Shown here piece after piece: positions 10,541-21,067 of a DNA stretch of 64,000 bases. Location: NCBI GenBank assembly GCA_956465555.1, contig OY101121.1:1-64000 (forward strand). The letters run 5' to 3'. The DNA comes from Nitzschia sp. pyKryTriq1 (Eukaryota > Bacillariophyta > Bacillariophyceae > Bacillariales > Bacillariaceae). A model generated the notes under the pieces. The model saw only the letters and a program-made list of their open reading frames with translations. It was not told the origin of the DNA and searched no databases. The position numbers and the translations under genes are program-made. Numbering within the stretch: the first letter of the stretch is position 1; each line of letters starts with the position of its first letter.

Positions 10541-12154
10541 TACAAGCCAACAATTCCATCGCTTTTAATTCATTGACCTTTAATTGGAATCGATGTTGGA
10601 ATTATACTTCGACATTCATCTTTCATCCGACCCAGGAACAGATTGTCGCGGCCAATCCCAGTTCTCAAGAAGCTTATTTCGAACAAGAATGGCAGGCCAG
10701 TCAGGAAGCGTTGTATTTGAAATACTTGCCCCAAAATAGACCTGCCACGCCCGACGAAGAATATGCGGCCTTTTTACAATCCGTCCAAGAGGCGACGGGA
10801 GGTGGAGCCTGCTACGAAAATATTGGCGGCACCACATGGTTCTTCTTCACCATCATGACCACAGTCGGTAAGTAACAGAGTAGCATGGTGGACTAATGTA
10901 GAGTAGAAAGTCCTTCCCCATGAGCAACAACAAACGCACTCACAACTCCTACTCCCCTTTTACATCTTAGGTTATGGAAACCAAGCTCCAGTCACCGAGG
11001 CAGGACGTTTGTTAACGGCCGGTGCTGGTCTCTTTTCACTCATTCTATTCGCATCAGTGCTGGGAGTGTGTGGTTACGTCCTGATAGCCGTTACGGATGA
11101 CTTTGTAGGACGCTTTTGGTTTTCCAAATTCATGACTCATCCCTTCGCCGGTGTGATCTTGTGGGGAGCGATTTGGATCGTTTTCGCCACGATGATTGCG
11201 ACCGATGTCGAATTCTGGTGGGAATCACGATTGCCCGAGTATGCCTTGGGGATTGATCGTGGCGATTCCTTGTGGTTTGCCTTTATTTCCACCTCCACGA
11301 TCGGATTGGGTGATTATTATTTGCAACCCGAAGTGATTTTTACAAGTGATACGCTCAAGTATTCAGTACTGTTCATGATTGGATTTGTCTTTTTATCCAC
11401 ATTTTTTGGAAAAATTGCCGAATCACTCTCCTATATCATGCCGAAACAGCATAATTCGTTGAAAGCCCGATTGGCCGCCACACGCATCATTGCCTGTTGG
11501 CCCCGAGGATGGATGCCGTGGGAAGACAAGCCCGTAGCCAGCGATCCAACGGAAATAGCCGACATGGGAGCCGACGATCAAGCCTTGATTTATCGGATGG
11601 AGGAATTGAAAAAACTCAAACCGGATCCACCGACCAAACAAGATGGCCAAGAATTCGAGGACGATGAGAACGAGGAAGACTTTGATCGGTCTCTGATCAG
11701 TCAATATACTGGAAATCCCATTCATAGTATGAACTATGAACTGTTGCAACAAGAAGAAGCCTTGTTGAAGGAATGGTTGGCCGTCGTACAACATCAGCAA
11801 CAACGCGCCTTGCGTATGCGAGCCAGACAACAGGAAGCAAGTCTCAACCATCACGTCCTGGAGGATGTCGTGGAAGAATTGGCAGTCATTCACGAATTCA
11901 AGAACAGTAAAAACGACAGCTGTAGCCATTCAACGAAAGCGGCTGGTCCCGATCAAGCCAGTGCGACGTCCAACAGCACTAGTAATAGTGATAGTGCAGA
12001 CAAGAAGACGAAACAGGAGCATGCAGAACCAGCACCTGTTGCTGCTGCTGCGCGTACAAACGATCAAAATGATGATGAGGATGATAATCAAACGGTCGTT
12101 ACATCGGCCGAAGAAACATTCAATCCACTGGCAACCTTTTTCAGTTCGGCCTAG
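10541..12154 (+). pseudogene. Truncated 3' copy of the potassium channel
   Basis: Unit 2 of the duplication carries the channel from about codon 311 to the stop, including both pore loops and the intron at 10868-10970. Promoter, start codon, N-terminus and TM1 are missing. It lies between repeat-protein sequences on the opposite strand. The sequence is identical to the full gene at 6431-8975, so there has been no time for decay. Any transcript would need to begin inside the neighbouring duplicate. Confidence 0.88.
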
Positions 12155-12481
12155 AGCAGTGGTAGAGCAAGTTCTTTACTGTCTGTCTGTATATTCATGG
12201 GATTCAGGGGAAACAGACTCTGCGAATGCACTAAGCGACACGGCACGACACGACACCACCCTACAACATCACCACCGTACGATCTGCATTCAGCAAGAAG
12301 AGAAAAACTAACTATTAGTTTTATAGCAAGAATATGGGTATCACATTTGTTATTACTTCGTAGCCTACGAATACTTTTGGCTAGTAGCTAAATTTTAAAG
12401 GATACATTGATATTGGTACACTACTTGTTGGTTACCGTATGTATTATAGAGCGATTGCTGTCTCTCATTCTCTCTCTACTT

Positions 12482-15400
12482 TTAGGTAGACTTGACAGTC
12501 TCGTAACTGTTTTGTTCCATGGATAGGCGGTACTGGCTACCCGATGCGGTCGTGACAATATTTCCTCCTTGGGCGCCCTTGCCGACAGGAGTCGTAATAA
12601 TGTATGCGCCATCTTCGAAGTTGGGTGATCCGTAAATAAATCCATGGATGGAGCCCTCGGGCGTTTGAGCCCATGACGAAATGGTGGGGATTGCCGTCTC
12701 TACGGGTTTATCCTTCTTGACTGTTCCAGCCGTATTGCCGGATTGACTTGTTTGACTTGTTTGGGGAAGGAACGAGCCATCAGCGGATTCTTGGTAGCGT
12801 GCTGCCGTGGGCTTCTTTTCTTCCGTCTTCTTTTTGCCCTTGCCAAAGAAAGATGCGAGAAAGCTAGGAAGACCCGCTTCCTTCTTTTCTTCTAATTCTT
12901 CTGGTTCGTCTCTGGCTTTCATCTCGGGGCTGCTGCTCTTCTGCTTGCTCTCCATACTCGAAATGTCCTTTTTTAGTTCTTCCAGACGGTCTGACCCGGC
13001 AACGTAAGATTTGGCGACATTGTCCATGTACGAAGGCATTCCGGCGCTGCCTCGAGGTGCCGACGTCGAAGCGCTTTCCTTCTTTGGTTGGCTCCACCCC
13101 CAGCTGGCGGGTGCCGCCGCTGCCTCTGGTTGTTGTGGTGGTGTACTGGCATCTACTGGTGACGATGCCGGTAGCGGAGTAAAGCTTTCCGCACTCTTCA
13201 TGTTGTCCAAGTACGATGGCAATCCAGCACCAGTCGAGGGTTGCCTGTAGGATTTTGGCATGAACGAGCTCTTCTTCGTACTGTTGCCACCACTCTTGTT
13301 ACCCGATAGAGCGTCAGCGAACGATGTCATGCCAGCTCCGGAACCAGTACTGCTTGGAGATGCTGGCATGGGAGAGGTCAAAACTGGTGGTTGCGATGTG
13401 ACCGCCGGTGTAGGAGCGACGGGAGGCGTTGTAAACGTCGCCCCCGAAGCACTTCCCATATTATCCAAGTAGGTCGGAAGTCCGGCCCCGGATGATGGCT
13501 TGGTCGATTTCTTGGGCATGAACGAAGACTCCTTCATCTTCGCCGGACCACCAGAGAGAGAGTTCGCGAACGATGACATTCCAGTGCCATCCGAAGATGA
13601 ACTACTGGAACTCACTGATGAGCCTGCGGCTTCGGGGGCTTTGGAAACTGGTGACGGAGCTGAAAACGATTCGGGAGAGGCGGTTCCCACGTTGTCCAAG
13701 TAGGATGGTAGCCCAGCACCAGAAGGCTGTTTGTAAGATTTCGGCATGAACGACGATTTCTTCACCTGGCCACTCCCCCCTCCAAGTGAATCAGCGAATG
13801 TCGACACTCCAGTACTAGATGAAGATGAGCTGACACTTGATTGCGTTGGTGCAGTTGAAGATTCACTTGGTGGTTCGCGCGTCTTGGAACCTGTCGGAGG
13901 CGCGGAATAAGAATCGGTCGATGCAGTACTCATGTTATCTAAGTACGACGGTAGTCCAGCACCAGATGACGGTTGCTTATATGACTTTGGCATAAACGAG
14001 GATTGCTTCACCTTGCCACTACCGCCACCAGAGATTGCGTCCGCGAATGACCCCACTCCAGTGACAGTAGATGGCGTGCTACTCGCAGCTGGAGCAGGGA
14101 CGGTAGGCTCCTGCGTCTTGGCAGCTGCTGGTTGAGCCGAAAAAGAATCAGGAGATGCCGTGCTCACGTTGTCCAAGTACGACGGCAGGCCAGCGCCGGA
14201 CGATTGCTTGTACGACTTTGGCATGAAAGAGGATGGTTTCACATTCCCGGTAGCTCCACCAGATAGCGCATCCGCGAACGAGCCCATTTCAGTTCCAGCA
14301 GACGGAGACGATGGATTTGACGCCGTTGGTTGTTGCGGCATCGAAGATGCTTCAGACTTTGGAGAAGCTGACGAACTAGTGTTCTTGGAGCTTACGTAGG
14401 ACCCGAATGAAGGTGATGACTGATCGTTGCCGCTATCCTTTGAACTCACATATGAGCCAAACGACGGTGCAGGTTTCTGTCCACCGCCAGGTGGCGGTGC
14501 AACTTTGTCCAAGTAGGATGGCATTCCAGTTTTTGATGGCTGCTTGTAAGACTTGGGCATGAAGGATGACTCTTTAACCTTTTTACCTCCGCCTGAGAGA
14601 GAATCAGCAAACGAAGGCATGCCGGTTCCTGCGGAGGCAGTAGAAGAGGCCTCGGGTTCTCTGGACTGAGCTTCTTTTTCGTTTTGGTTATCGCTTCCGC
14701 CTAGCAGATCAAGGAATGATCCAAATGGATTTGGAGTAGAGGCCTTGGGCTGAGATTGGTCAGATGACTTTGCTTGGCCTTTATAGAAAGGATTCCAACT
14801 CTTCTTATCTTCAGAGCTCTTCTGAACGGGCGGCTCATCGGATTTTGAGGATGGCAGAGAGGACGTGCTCGCTGGAACATCCACTTTTGATTTCGACACG
14901 ACAACTTCATCGGTGGCTGACTGCTTGTCCACTGAGCCAATATAAGACCCAAACGGAGACTGGGTGGCTGCTTGAGGTTTCGGCTTTTGGAACGGATTAT
15001 AAGATTTCGATTCGGGAGCTGACGCAACGGGTACAGGTGTTTGTGTGGTGTCCGCCTTGGGGAAGTCCGCTCCAAAAGAAGTGGTTTGAAGGGGTGTTTC
15101 CTTGGCTGGAGAATAAGAACCAAAAGGAGAAGGGCTTGCCGGAGCCTTCGGTTTCGGCTTTTGAAATGGTTTGTAGCTAGTGCCTACTCCAATTTGGCTG
15201 CTGTCTCCGCCTGAATTGTACTGTGCAGCTGCTTGTCTCTTGAGAAGGAGATCTTGGTCGGCTTTAAGTCGAGCATTCTTCATAGCCTCCTGCTGAGCCT
15301 TTTTCTCCTCTTCGTTCTTGATCTTGGCAGCTTCTCGCGCGGATTGTCTTAGTTCCATTTCCTTCTTCTTTTGTGCAGATTCCTCTTCGGCCCTGCGTGC

Positions 15401-18400
15401 GGCAATATCCAAGGCTGCTTGTCGTTTCATTCCAAAACGCGCCAATTCCCTTTTCTCTTGGTCTGCTAGCAGCTGAGCGGAAGAAGTCTTCCGAGCTTCC
15501 TCCATTCGCTTTCTGTCTTCTTGAAGAGCTTTGAGCTGCTCCGCTTTTTGCAACTCGATTTCTTGCGCTTTGCGTTTTGCATCTTCAATAGCCTGCCTCC
15601 TTGCGAATTCCTTTTGTTCTTGTTCTTCCAAACGCAATCTGATTTTCTCTTCTCTTTGCTTGGCAATCTCATCAGCCTTCTTCTTTGCTTCTTCTGCTGA
15701 ACGTCGTGCAGCTTCTTCTCTCCTTGCTCGCTCATCTTCGATCATCTTTGCTTTCTCTTCACGCAAGCGTGTCGCCTCGGCTTGACGACGTTGCGAAGCC
15801 TCCTCGGCTACTCGTCGGATCTCTTCTTTACGCTGGCGTTCGATCTCGGCGTATTTTTGGAGGTCTTCTCGCTGCTTAGACAAAAACTCGGCGCGTTTTT
15901 TCTGTTCTTCCTCGGCTCGTTTCTTAGCTTCTTCAACAACTCGCTTCTTGGCTTCTTCGATTTCTCGTCGTTGCTTTTCGACTGCTTCCACGCGTTTCAT
16001 GGATTCCTCACGGGCTCGCTCCTGTGCCGTTTTTACAAAACTCTGCTTCTCGATTTCTTGACGGGCTTCTTCCTCGCGACGTTTTTCATCAAGTTCGGCT
16101 CGTTTCTGAGCGCTTTCTTGACCACGCAGTAAAGCAGCATTCCATGGATCGGTTGCTTTATCAGGAGTCAGAGGTTGCTTCGTTCCAAAGGCACCTCGCT
16201 GCTGGGAGTCATCAGACAATGAGACTGGAGTTCGCTGTGCTTGGCCTGCGTCTGTGCGCCATGAGACAGGACTCGCTTCGTTAGGCTGAGATCCGAGGGC
16301 TTTGTCAGCCTCTTTTTTCAATTCAGCCTCCCGAGCTTCTGCTTCAGTCTTACGTCTCTTTTCCTCCTGACCTCGTTTGCGGGCTTCTTCCAGGGCTCTC
16401 TCACGCTCTTCTTCCAACCGCTTTTCCTCCTCAAGACGTTTGGCCTCTATTTCGGCTTTACGCTTTGCCTCTTCGGCACCTCGGCGCTGAGCCTCTTCGA
16501 CAGCTAGCTTCTGAGATTCTTCTTGAGCCTTGCGTTTTGCCTCTTCCTCGGCTTTCAACCGCGCGGTAGCTTCGCCTCTAACCTTGGCCTCGTCCAGGAG
16601 ACGCCGTTGTTCTTCTTCGAGTTTTGCTTTGTCTGCCTTGGCTTTAGCTTCCTGGTCGGCTTTTCTCCGAGCTTCCGAGTCCCCACGGCGTCTCGCTTCA
16701 TCCAAGATATCTAGTCCACTCGAGGAGCTCTGACTTGGTGGGAATCGGTTGGAAGGAGGAGGCATTCCCCATTCCTCTTCATCCAATCTCCATTGGTCAA
16801 CGTCAAGACTCGGACCAAACTCGGCACGTGAAGGGGGCGGGAATTCTCCTTGGCCGCCGCCCCACATAGGCTCACCGTCTTCCATTGGAAGCCTACTCGA
16901 TTCGAGTTCCCATCGGCGCGCTTGTTCCTCTGCAAGGCGCTGTTCGTTTTCCTCCCACATAACAGGATCTTCTTCTCGCAGCTGATACTCTTCGGCGGTT
17001 AGATCCGCAAACTCGTTCAATTGCACCGGTCCACCAGAAGTTGCGTAATGGTTTTCGATTTCAATCAAATTTCGTGTGAATGTTTCCAAGCGAGTCTCAT
17101 CAAAACGCTTGCCGTAGAACTCACACCACTTCATGTACACATTGCGGATACGCATCGTTTCTTCATCCTCTTCTTGGCCAAAGCCCCCTCCCATGGGCCC
17201 ACCACCGTTCTTGCGACGAGCTTCTTCGTCCGCCCATCGCTTGGCTTCCTCAGCTCGGAATCGTATTTCTTCATTGAGTTGTGGCAAATCCAGATCATTC
17301 ATCTGGTTTCTGCCGACCTCTCGACGCTTGGATTCGACAAAGTTTCGAATTTCCTCACGGTTGTTTTCGGCTTCGGCCTTGTAGCGAACTTCATCAGCCT
17401 TCATCCTTGCCCGCTGAACTCGTTCTTGCTCGGCTCTCTTGCGCGCATCTTCGGCTTCCTTCTTCTTGGCATTCTCCTCTTCGGTTTTCCTTTTGGCCGC
17501 TTCAATGGCGTTTAACCTAGCCTGCTCGGCCTTTTTATGCTGCTCATCCGCAATCGCGTTTTCTTTCTCCTCTTGTTCTCTGGCCGCACGTCTTGCAGCT
17601 TCCAATCGTGCCATGCGGGAGTCTTCTTCGGCTTTGCGTTTGTCGCTGATCCCACTTCGGACTCGATCTTCTTCGGCGGTCTTGGCACGAATAGATTCAC
17701 GTCGGGCTTTCTCCTCCGCTTCGGCGGCTGCCTTTGCCGCTTGCTCGGCTCGAAGTCGATTCGCTTCCAACTCTTGACGTCTCGCTTCCTCGGCACGCTT
17801 TCGGTCTGCGTCCAAACGAGCTTCCTCTTCGGCTCTTATCGCGGCTTCTTGTTGTGCTTTGAAATCATCCGGCATGAACGAACCGCCACCGCCAGCAGGA
17901 CCAGTATATTGCTGCGGCGGTGGCTGCTGCTGCTGCTGCTGAGCCTTGAACTTTTCCTTGGCTTCGGCACGGCGCTGTTCCTCTTCTAAACGTTCCTTTT
18001 CCTCTTGGGCTTCACGATTGACAACTTCCGCATCCAAGGGAGTAAAGGCCACCGGGGCCGCTGGTCCACTCGTATAGTCGTCAGCATCAGCACCAGGCGG
18101 TGTTGCTGTTGTGCCGCCTTGGTCCATGGAACTCATGTAGGAGCCAAATGGATTGATCTTGTTGCTCTCTCCGGAAGAAGGAGATTTACCTTGACCAAAA
18201 GGACTGAACGACTTGGGTGGTGGTGATGCGGCGTCGTTTGCAGACAATTGATTCGAGGTGGGTTCAAAAGGAGCGAAGGGATTGGTAGATTTGCCTGGTC
18301 CTGCGGGAGGTGCTGCTGGAGGTGTAGTATTTGGCTGTGATTGAAAGGGGTTGTTGTTATTACTCCATGCTGGAGATGCTGGAGATTGGGAGGCGCCCGG

Positions 18401-19822
18401 AAAAGACGACGATGATGATGATCCGTCGTCCTTTGTTGGGGACTGCGCTCCAAAGCTTTGATTTTGTCCTCCACCACCAAATGGTTGAGCCGACGTGTTG
18501 TCTTCTTCCTCCTTCTTCATCTTGGCAAAGGGATTGGGCATTTCGGGAAACATGCCATTGTCGAATGGGTTGTTGTTGTTAGTATTGAAATTGCTCTTGT
18601 TGGCTGCTCCCGGCTCGGGCTGAGAGGGAGGATGTTCGGCCTCCCATTCTCGGCGCAGCTGTTCCGCCTTGGCGCGGGCAGCCGCGGCCGCATCGGCTCG
18701 GATTTGGAGTTCTTGTTCCGCTCGACGTTGTCGATCCTCCATATCATCGTTATTTTTGTTAGTAGGAGTTGGAGCAGTAGTACTACTTCCATCACCATAA
18801 TACTGTTGACGCATCTCTTGTGCCTTTTTCTTGGCCGCTTCGGCCGCGGCGGCAATGCGTTGTTCACTTCCGGCCTCAAATTGCGCATTCCATTCCGGAG
18901 TGGACATGCTCTTTTTGCGTTCCTGCACGGCCTCTTCGGCCTGACGAATCGATTCCTGTCGTCCGTCCCGAATCGCCTGGTCGGCCAATCGCTTTTCTTC
19001 TGCGGCACGCAACTGAGCGGCAGTTCGTTCTTGCAATCCCATGGCGGCCTGTCGGCGGCGTTCTTCTTCCTTGGCTTCTTGACGAGCAATCTTGGATTCG
19101 AAGTAGGCAGAGTCGTCGGCGGCATTGTCGTTGTTGCTGCTGCTGTCGCTTGTGGAACCAGAACCAGCACCACCAGCAGCACCACCACCACCAAATGGAA
19201 AAAAGATGGAAGAACCTTTGTTGGCCGGTGGTTCAGCGTTTGTTCCAAACGAAGAAGAAGGAGGACGCCCATCATTGTTGTTGTCTTTGTCGTTGTTGCC
19301 GCTGCCATCGTTATTAAAGCCAGAAGTACCAGCATAACTCTTCTTTCCAAACGGGTCGTTGAATGGATTATCGGCTCGAGGAGACGACGAAGACGACGAC
19401 GACGAAAAGGGCTTGTCGCCATAATTATTTGTATTTGCATACGATCCAAAAGGGGGAGGAGGAGGAGGAGGAAACGGACCATCAGAGGCAGAACGAGGAA
19501 AGAAGTCATCGTCTTCATCATCATCCTCATCGTTTGGACCTTCCTGGAAATTATAATTATAATTGTAATTCGACAATTGAAGGCTGCTGCTGCTTCCATG
19601 TCCTTGTTTCGCTCTGGAAAAGACGGATACTCCTAGTTGGGGCACAAATGCAACGACGCCGACGACTCCTCCGCCCCTCCCCGAGGTAGTAGTAATGGCC
19701 AAGGTGGTAGCGGCCGCTGCTGCTGCTGCTAGTGACCATACCGGACGACGCTGATGGTGATTGCGACGACGAGACGTGCGCTCATGCTGATGCTGATGCT
19801 GATAGTGGTACTGTCGGCTCAT
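12482..19822 (-). CDS. Giant plastid-type coiled-coil protein with I29-like segment and SSFMPK repeats
   Basis: Single open frame of 2446 residues. The upstream in-frame triplet at 19897 is TTG, so ATG at 19822 is the likely start. The N-terminus has a basic, His-rich n-region, a hydrophobic stretch, then VVAFVPQ, resembling the Phe cleavage motif of diatom bipartite plastid presequences. Next come S/N/G/P-rich sequence with NPF and FGSY motifs and long E/K/R/A coiled coils (about 190-880 and 1010-1560) with EARRRG and EEAKRKA units. About residues 890-947 read like a cathepsin propeptide (I29): an R/W/N-spaced helix ending LNEFADLTAEEYQ. No peptidase domain follows. From about 1720 to 2260 there are six repeats of FADxLSGG...SSFMPKSYKQ...GLPSYLDN, plus a partial seventh. 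The last ~65 residues form a compact segment (PEGSIHGFIYGSPNF...IVTTASGSQYRL). Function unknown; a structural or scaffold role in the plastid is inference. Confidence 0.88.
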   Translation of the reverse strand: MSRQYHYQHQHQHERTSRRRNHHQRRPVWSLAAAAAAATTLAITTTSGRGGGVVGVVAFVPQLGVSVFSRAKQGHGSSSSLQLSNYNYNYNFQEGPNDEDDDEDDDFFPRSASDGPFPPPPPPPFGSYANTNNYGDKPFSSSSSSSSPRADNPFNDPFGKKSYAGTSGFNNDGSGNNDKDNNNDGRPPSSSFGTNAEPPANKGSSIFFPFGGGGAAGGAGSGSTSDSSSNNDNAADDSAYFESKIARQEAKEEERRRQAAMGLQERTAAQLRAAEEKRLADQAIRDGRQESIRQAEEAVQERKKSMSTPEWNAQFEAGSEQRIAAAAEAAKKKAQEMRQQYYGDGSSTTAPTPTNKNNDDMEDRQRRAEQELQIRADAAAAARAKAEQLRREWEAEHPPSQPEPGAANKSNFNTNNNNPFDNGMFPEMPNPFAKMKKEEEDNTSAQPFGGGGQNQSFGAQSPTKDDGSSSSSSFPGASQSPASPAWSNNNNPFQSQPNTTPPAAPPAGPGKSTNPFAPFEPTSNQLSANDAASPPPKSFSPFGQGKSPSSGESNKINPFGSYMSSMDQGGTTATPPGADADDYTSGPAAPVAFTPLDAEVVNREAQEEKERLEEEQRRAEAKEKFKAQQQQQQPPPQQYTGPAGGGGSFMPDDFKAQQEAAIRAEEEARLDADRKRAEEARRQELEANRLRAEQAAKAAAEAEEKARRESIRAKTAEEDRVRSGISDKRKAEEDSRMARLEAARRAAREQEEKENAIADEQHKKAEQARLNAIEAAKRKTEEENAKKKEAEDARKRAEQERVQRARMKADEVRYKAEAENNREEIRNFVESKRREVGRNQMNDLDLPQLNEEIRFRAEEAKRWADEEARRKNGGGPMGGGFGQEEDEETMRIRNVYMKWCEFYGKRFDETRLETFTRNLIEIENHYATSGGPVQLNEFADLTAEEYQLREEDPVMWEENEQRLAEEQARRWELESSRLPMEDGEPMWGGGQGEFPPPSRAEFGPSLDVDQWRLDEEEWGMPPPSNRFPPSQSSSSGLDILDEARRRGDSEARRKADQEAKAKADKAKLEEEQRRLLDEAKVRGEATARLKAEEEAKRKAQEESQKLAVEEAQRRGAEEAKRKAEIEAKRLEEEKRLEEERERALEEARKRGQEEKRRKTEAEAREAELKKEADKALGSQPNEASPVSWRTDAGQAQRTPVSLSDDSQQRGAFGTKQPLTPDKATDPWNAALLRGQESAQKRAELDEKRREEEARQEIEKQSFVKTAQERAREESMKRVEAVEKQRREIEEAKKRVVEEAKKRAEEEQKKRAEFLSKQREDLQKYAEIERQRKEEIRRVAEEASQRRQAEATRLREEKAKMIEDERARREEAARRSAEEAKKKADEIAKQREEKIRLRLEEQEQKEFARRQAIEDAKRKAQEIELQKAEQLKALQEDRKRMEEARKTSSAQLLADQEKRELARFGMKRQAALDIAARRAEEESAQKKKEMELRQSAREAAKIKNEEEKKAQQEAMKNARLKADQDLLLKRQAAAQYNSGGDSSQIGVGTSYKPFQKPKPKAPASPSPFGSYSPAKETPLQTTSFGADFPKADTTQTPVPVASAPESKSYNPFQKPKPQAATQSPFGSYIGSVDKQSATDEVVVSKSKVDVPASTSSLPSSKSDEPPVQKSSEDKKSWNPFYKGQAKSSDQSQPKASTPNPFGSFLDLLGGSDNQNEKEAQSREPEASSTASAGTGMPSFADSLSGGGKKVKESSFMPKSYKQPSKTGMPSYLDKVAPPPGGGQKPAPSFGSYVSSKDSGNDQSSPSFGSYVSSKNTSSSASPKSEASSMPQQPTASNPSSPSAGTEMGSFADALSGGATGNVKPSSFMPKSYKQSSGAGLPSYLDNVSTASPDSFSAQPAAAKTQEPTVPAPAASSTPSTVTGVGSFADAISGGGSGKVKQSSFMPKSYKQPSSGAGLPSYLDNMSTASTDSYSAPPTGSKTREPPSESSTAPTQSSVSSSSSSTGVSTFADSLGGGSGQVKKSSFMPKSYKQPSGAGLPSYLDNVGTASPESFSAPSPVSKAPEAAGSSVSSSSSSSDGTGMSSFANSLSGGPAKMKESSFMPKKSTKPSSGAGLPTYLDNMGSASGATFTTPPVAPTPAVTSQPPVLTSPMPASPSSTGSGAGMTSFADALSGNKSGGNSTKKSSFMPKSYRQPSTGAGLPSYLDNMKSAESFTPLPASSPVDASTPPQQPEAAAAPASWGWSQPKKESASTSAPRGSAGMPSYMDNVAKSYVAGSDRLEELKKDISSMESKQKSSSPEMKARDEPEELEEKKEAGLPSFLASFFGKGKKKTEEKKPTAARYQESADGSFLPQTSQTSQSGNTAGTVKKDKPVETAIPTISSWAQTPEGSIHGFIYGSPNFEDGAYIITTPVGKGAQGGNIVTTASGSQYRLSMEQNSYETVKST

Positions 19823-21067
19823 GGTTGGTATCGTATCGTATGGTATTATCGCGGATAATCCGAGAATTCTTTCTGCGATCGGCGAGAGGAGAATCAATAC
19901 AAGTCAATTATTAACACCACTGCTGCTCGATGGAATGAATACTTTCAATCGTCAAGTTCGTTCCGTAAAACTGAATGCGATGATGAATAAAAAGTAAGTA
20001 CTGTATGTAAAGTAGTGTTCGTATTGTAGCATACGACGACGACAACAATAACAGAGAAGATGATGTATCTTTCGAGAGAGGTGATGGGTGTATTCTCCCG
20101 ATCGATAATAGCTAATACCACGGTACTGGTAGCATGGGATAGAACGAATGGACATACATACTTTCGGCGAGGAGGACAACGGATCGTCTCTCGCAGCCAA
20201 TCAAAAAGAATTTCGTTCCATCGGACGTCAGTGAGTGTCAGTTTGGGGCTTATCTCTACGAGCTAATTCGCTCGCAAGCACATGATAATACATGTGTTAG
20301 ACTGTAGGTACAGTATGGTAGTACAGTAGTACAATCTTAGTCCCAATAACGTTTCGGTCACGCAGCTCCACGCGGAGCATGATTTGGCGCGCTCTTCGCC
20401 TCGCCTGCTAGTAGAAAAACGATGACGTCACTCCGAAGCACATCCAAAAAAATCTTTTGCTTCTGTTTGTCTTATTTTGTTAATATCGTATTAGTCTTCA
20501 ATCATCAACTATTACCCACAAGAATCATCACCATGATCGCGACGAACAAGATGAAGAACAATCCACTCTAGTAGTAGTAGTAGTTGTTGTTGTAGTACTC
20601 GGTGATAACAACCTACATGTAGTACTCGGTGCTGCTGCTGCTGCTGCTGCTGCTGTTCAAGAGGGATTTATCCGACGATGATGATGAATAGGACCGAGAA
20701 ACATTATTAGCTTCGCTTCGGGATCATCCTCTCCTCCGCTGTTTCATACCGGTAGTACGAGAGCCATCCACCAACACTCCATCCTCTGCGCGCTACTGGT
20801 GTACGGCAACTGATACTCCAACACGAGGTACGGTACTAGATGGACCATGCATCGGCAACAAGAAGTACGTCTACTTCTTCGTACGACATGAATATCGTCG
20901 AGAGTTTGGATGAAACGTCGCGTTTCTATATTATTTATACATTCATTTGTTGTTTTTGTTTAAGATTCAGCGATGAGAATGCACTTTGACGACCACAACT
21001 GGATGAACAATCGGTTTGCTGCTGGGGTCCGGTCCACGAGAAGAAGCAAGAAGAAGAAGAACACGCC
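19823..21067. other. Intergenic with microsatellites and a CRE-like site
   Basis: About 1.2 kb upstream of the giant repeat protein (minus strand) and beyond the 3' end of the secreted repeat protein (also minus). It includes TAG/TTG/CTG triplet runs at 20570-20660, a TACCGGTA octamer at 20747-20754 and the TGACGTCA palindrome at 20423-20430. No gene recognised. Confidence 0.55.
20423..20430. promoter_or_regulatory. TGACGTCA (CRE-like) palindrome
   Basis: A perfect 8-base CRE. In diatoms TGACGT elements bound by bZIP factors are known to mediate CO2/cAMP-responsive transcription. It lies about 600 bases upstream of the giant plastid protein start codon. One 8-mer in 64 kb is close to chance, so this is only a candidate. 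Confidence 0.25.

Larger units (their letters stand above)
7362..13719. repeat. Exact 3179-base tandem duplication
   Basis: Unit 1 is 7362-10540 and unit 2 is 10541-13719, at a constant offset of 3179. Every stretch compared, including intron, intergenic and coding parts, is identical. The junction at 10540/10541 is blunt, with no clear microhomology between the two parent sites. The duplicated segment contains the 3' part of the potassium channel, the 327-base gap between the convergent genes, and the 3' part of the large coiled-coil gene. Identity this complete means a very recent event or an assembly artefact. Confidence 0.95.

Noticed and set aside
18458-19636. Plus-strand 392-codon frame and minus-strand 360-codon frame across the giant gene
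   Set aside because: They are shadow frames of low-complexity triplet coding; the -1 strand main frame has the presequence and continuous coiled coil.
19823-19897. Upstream extension of the giant protein by 25 residues
   Set aside because: The extension begins with TTG, not ATG, and would bury the signal peptide.
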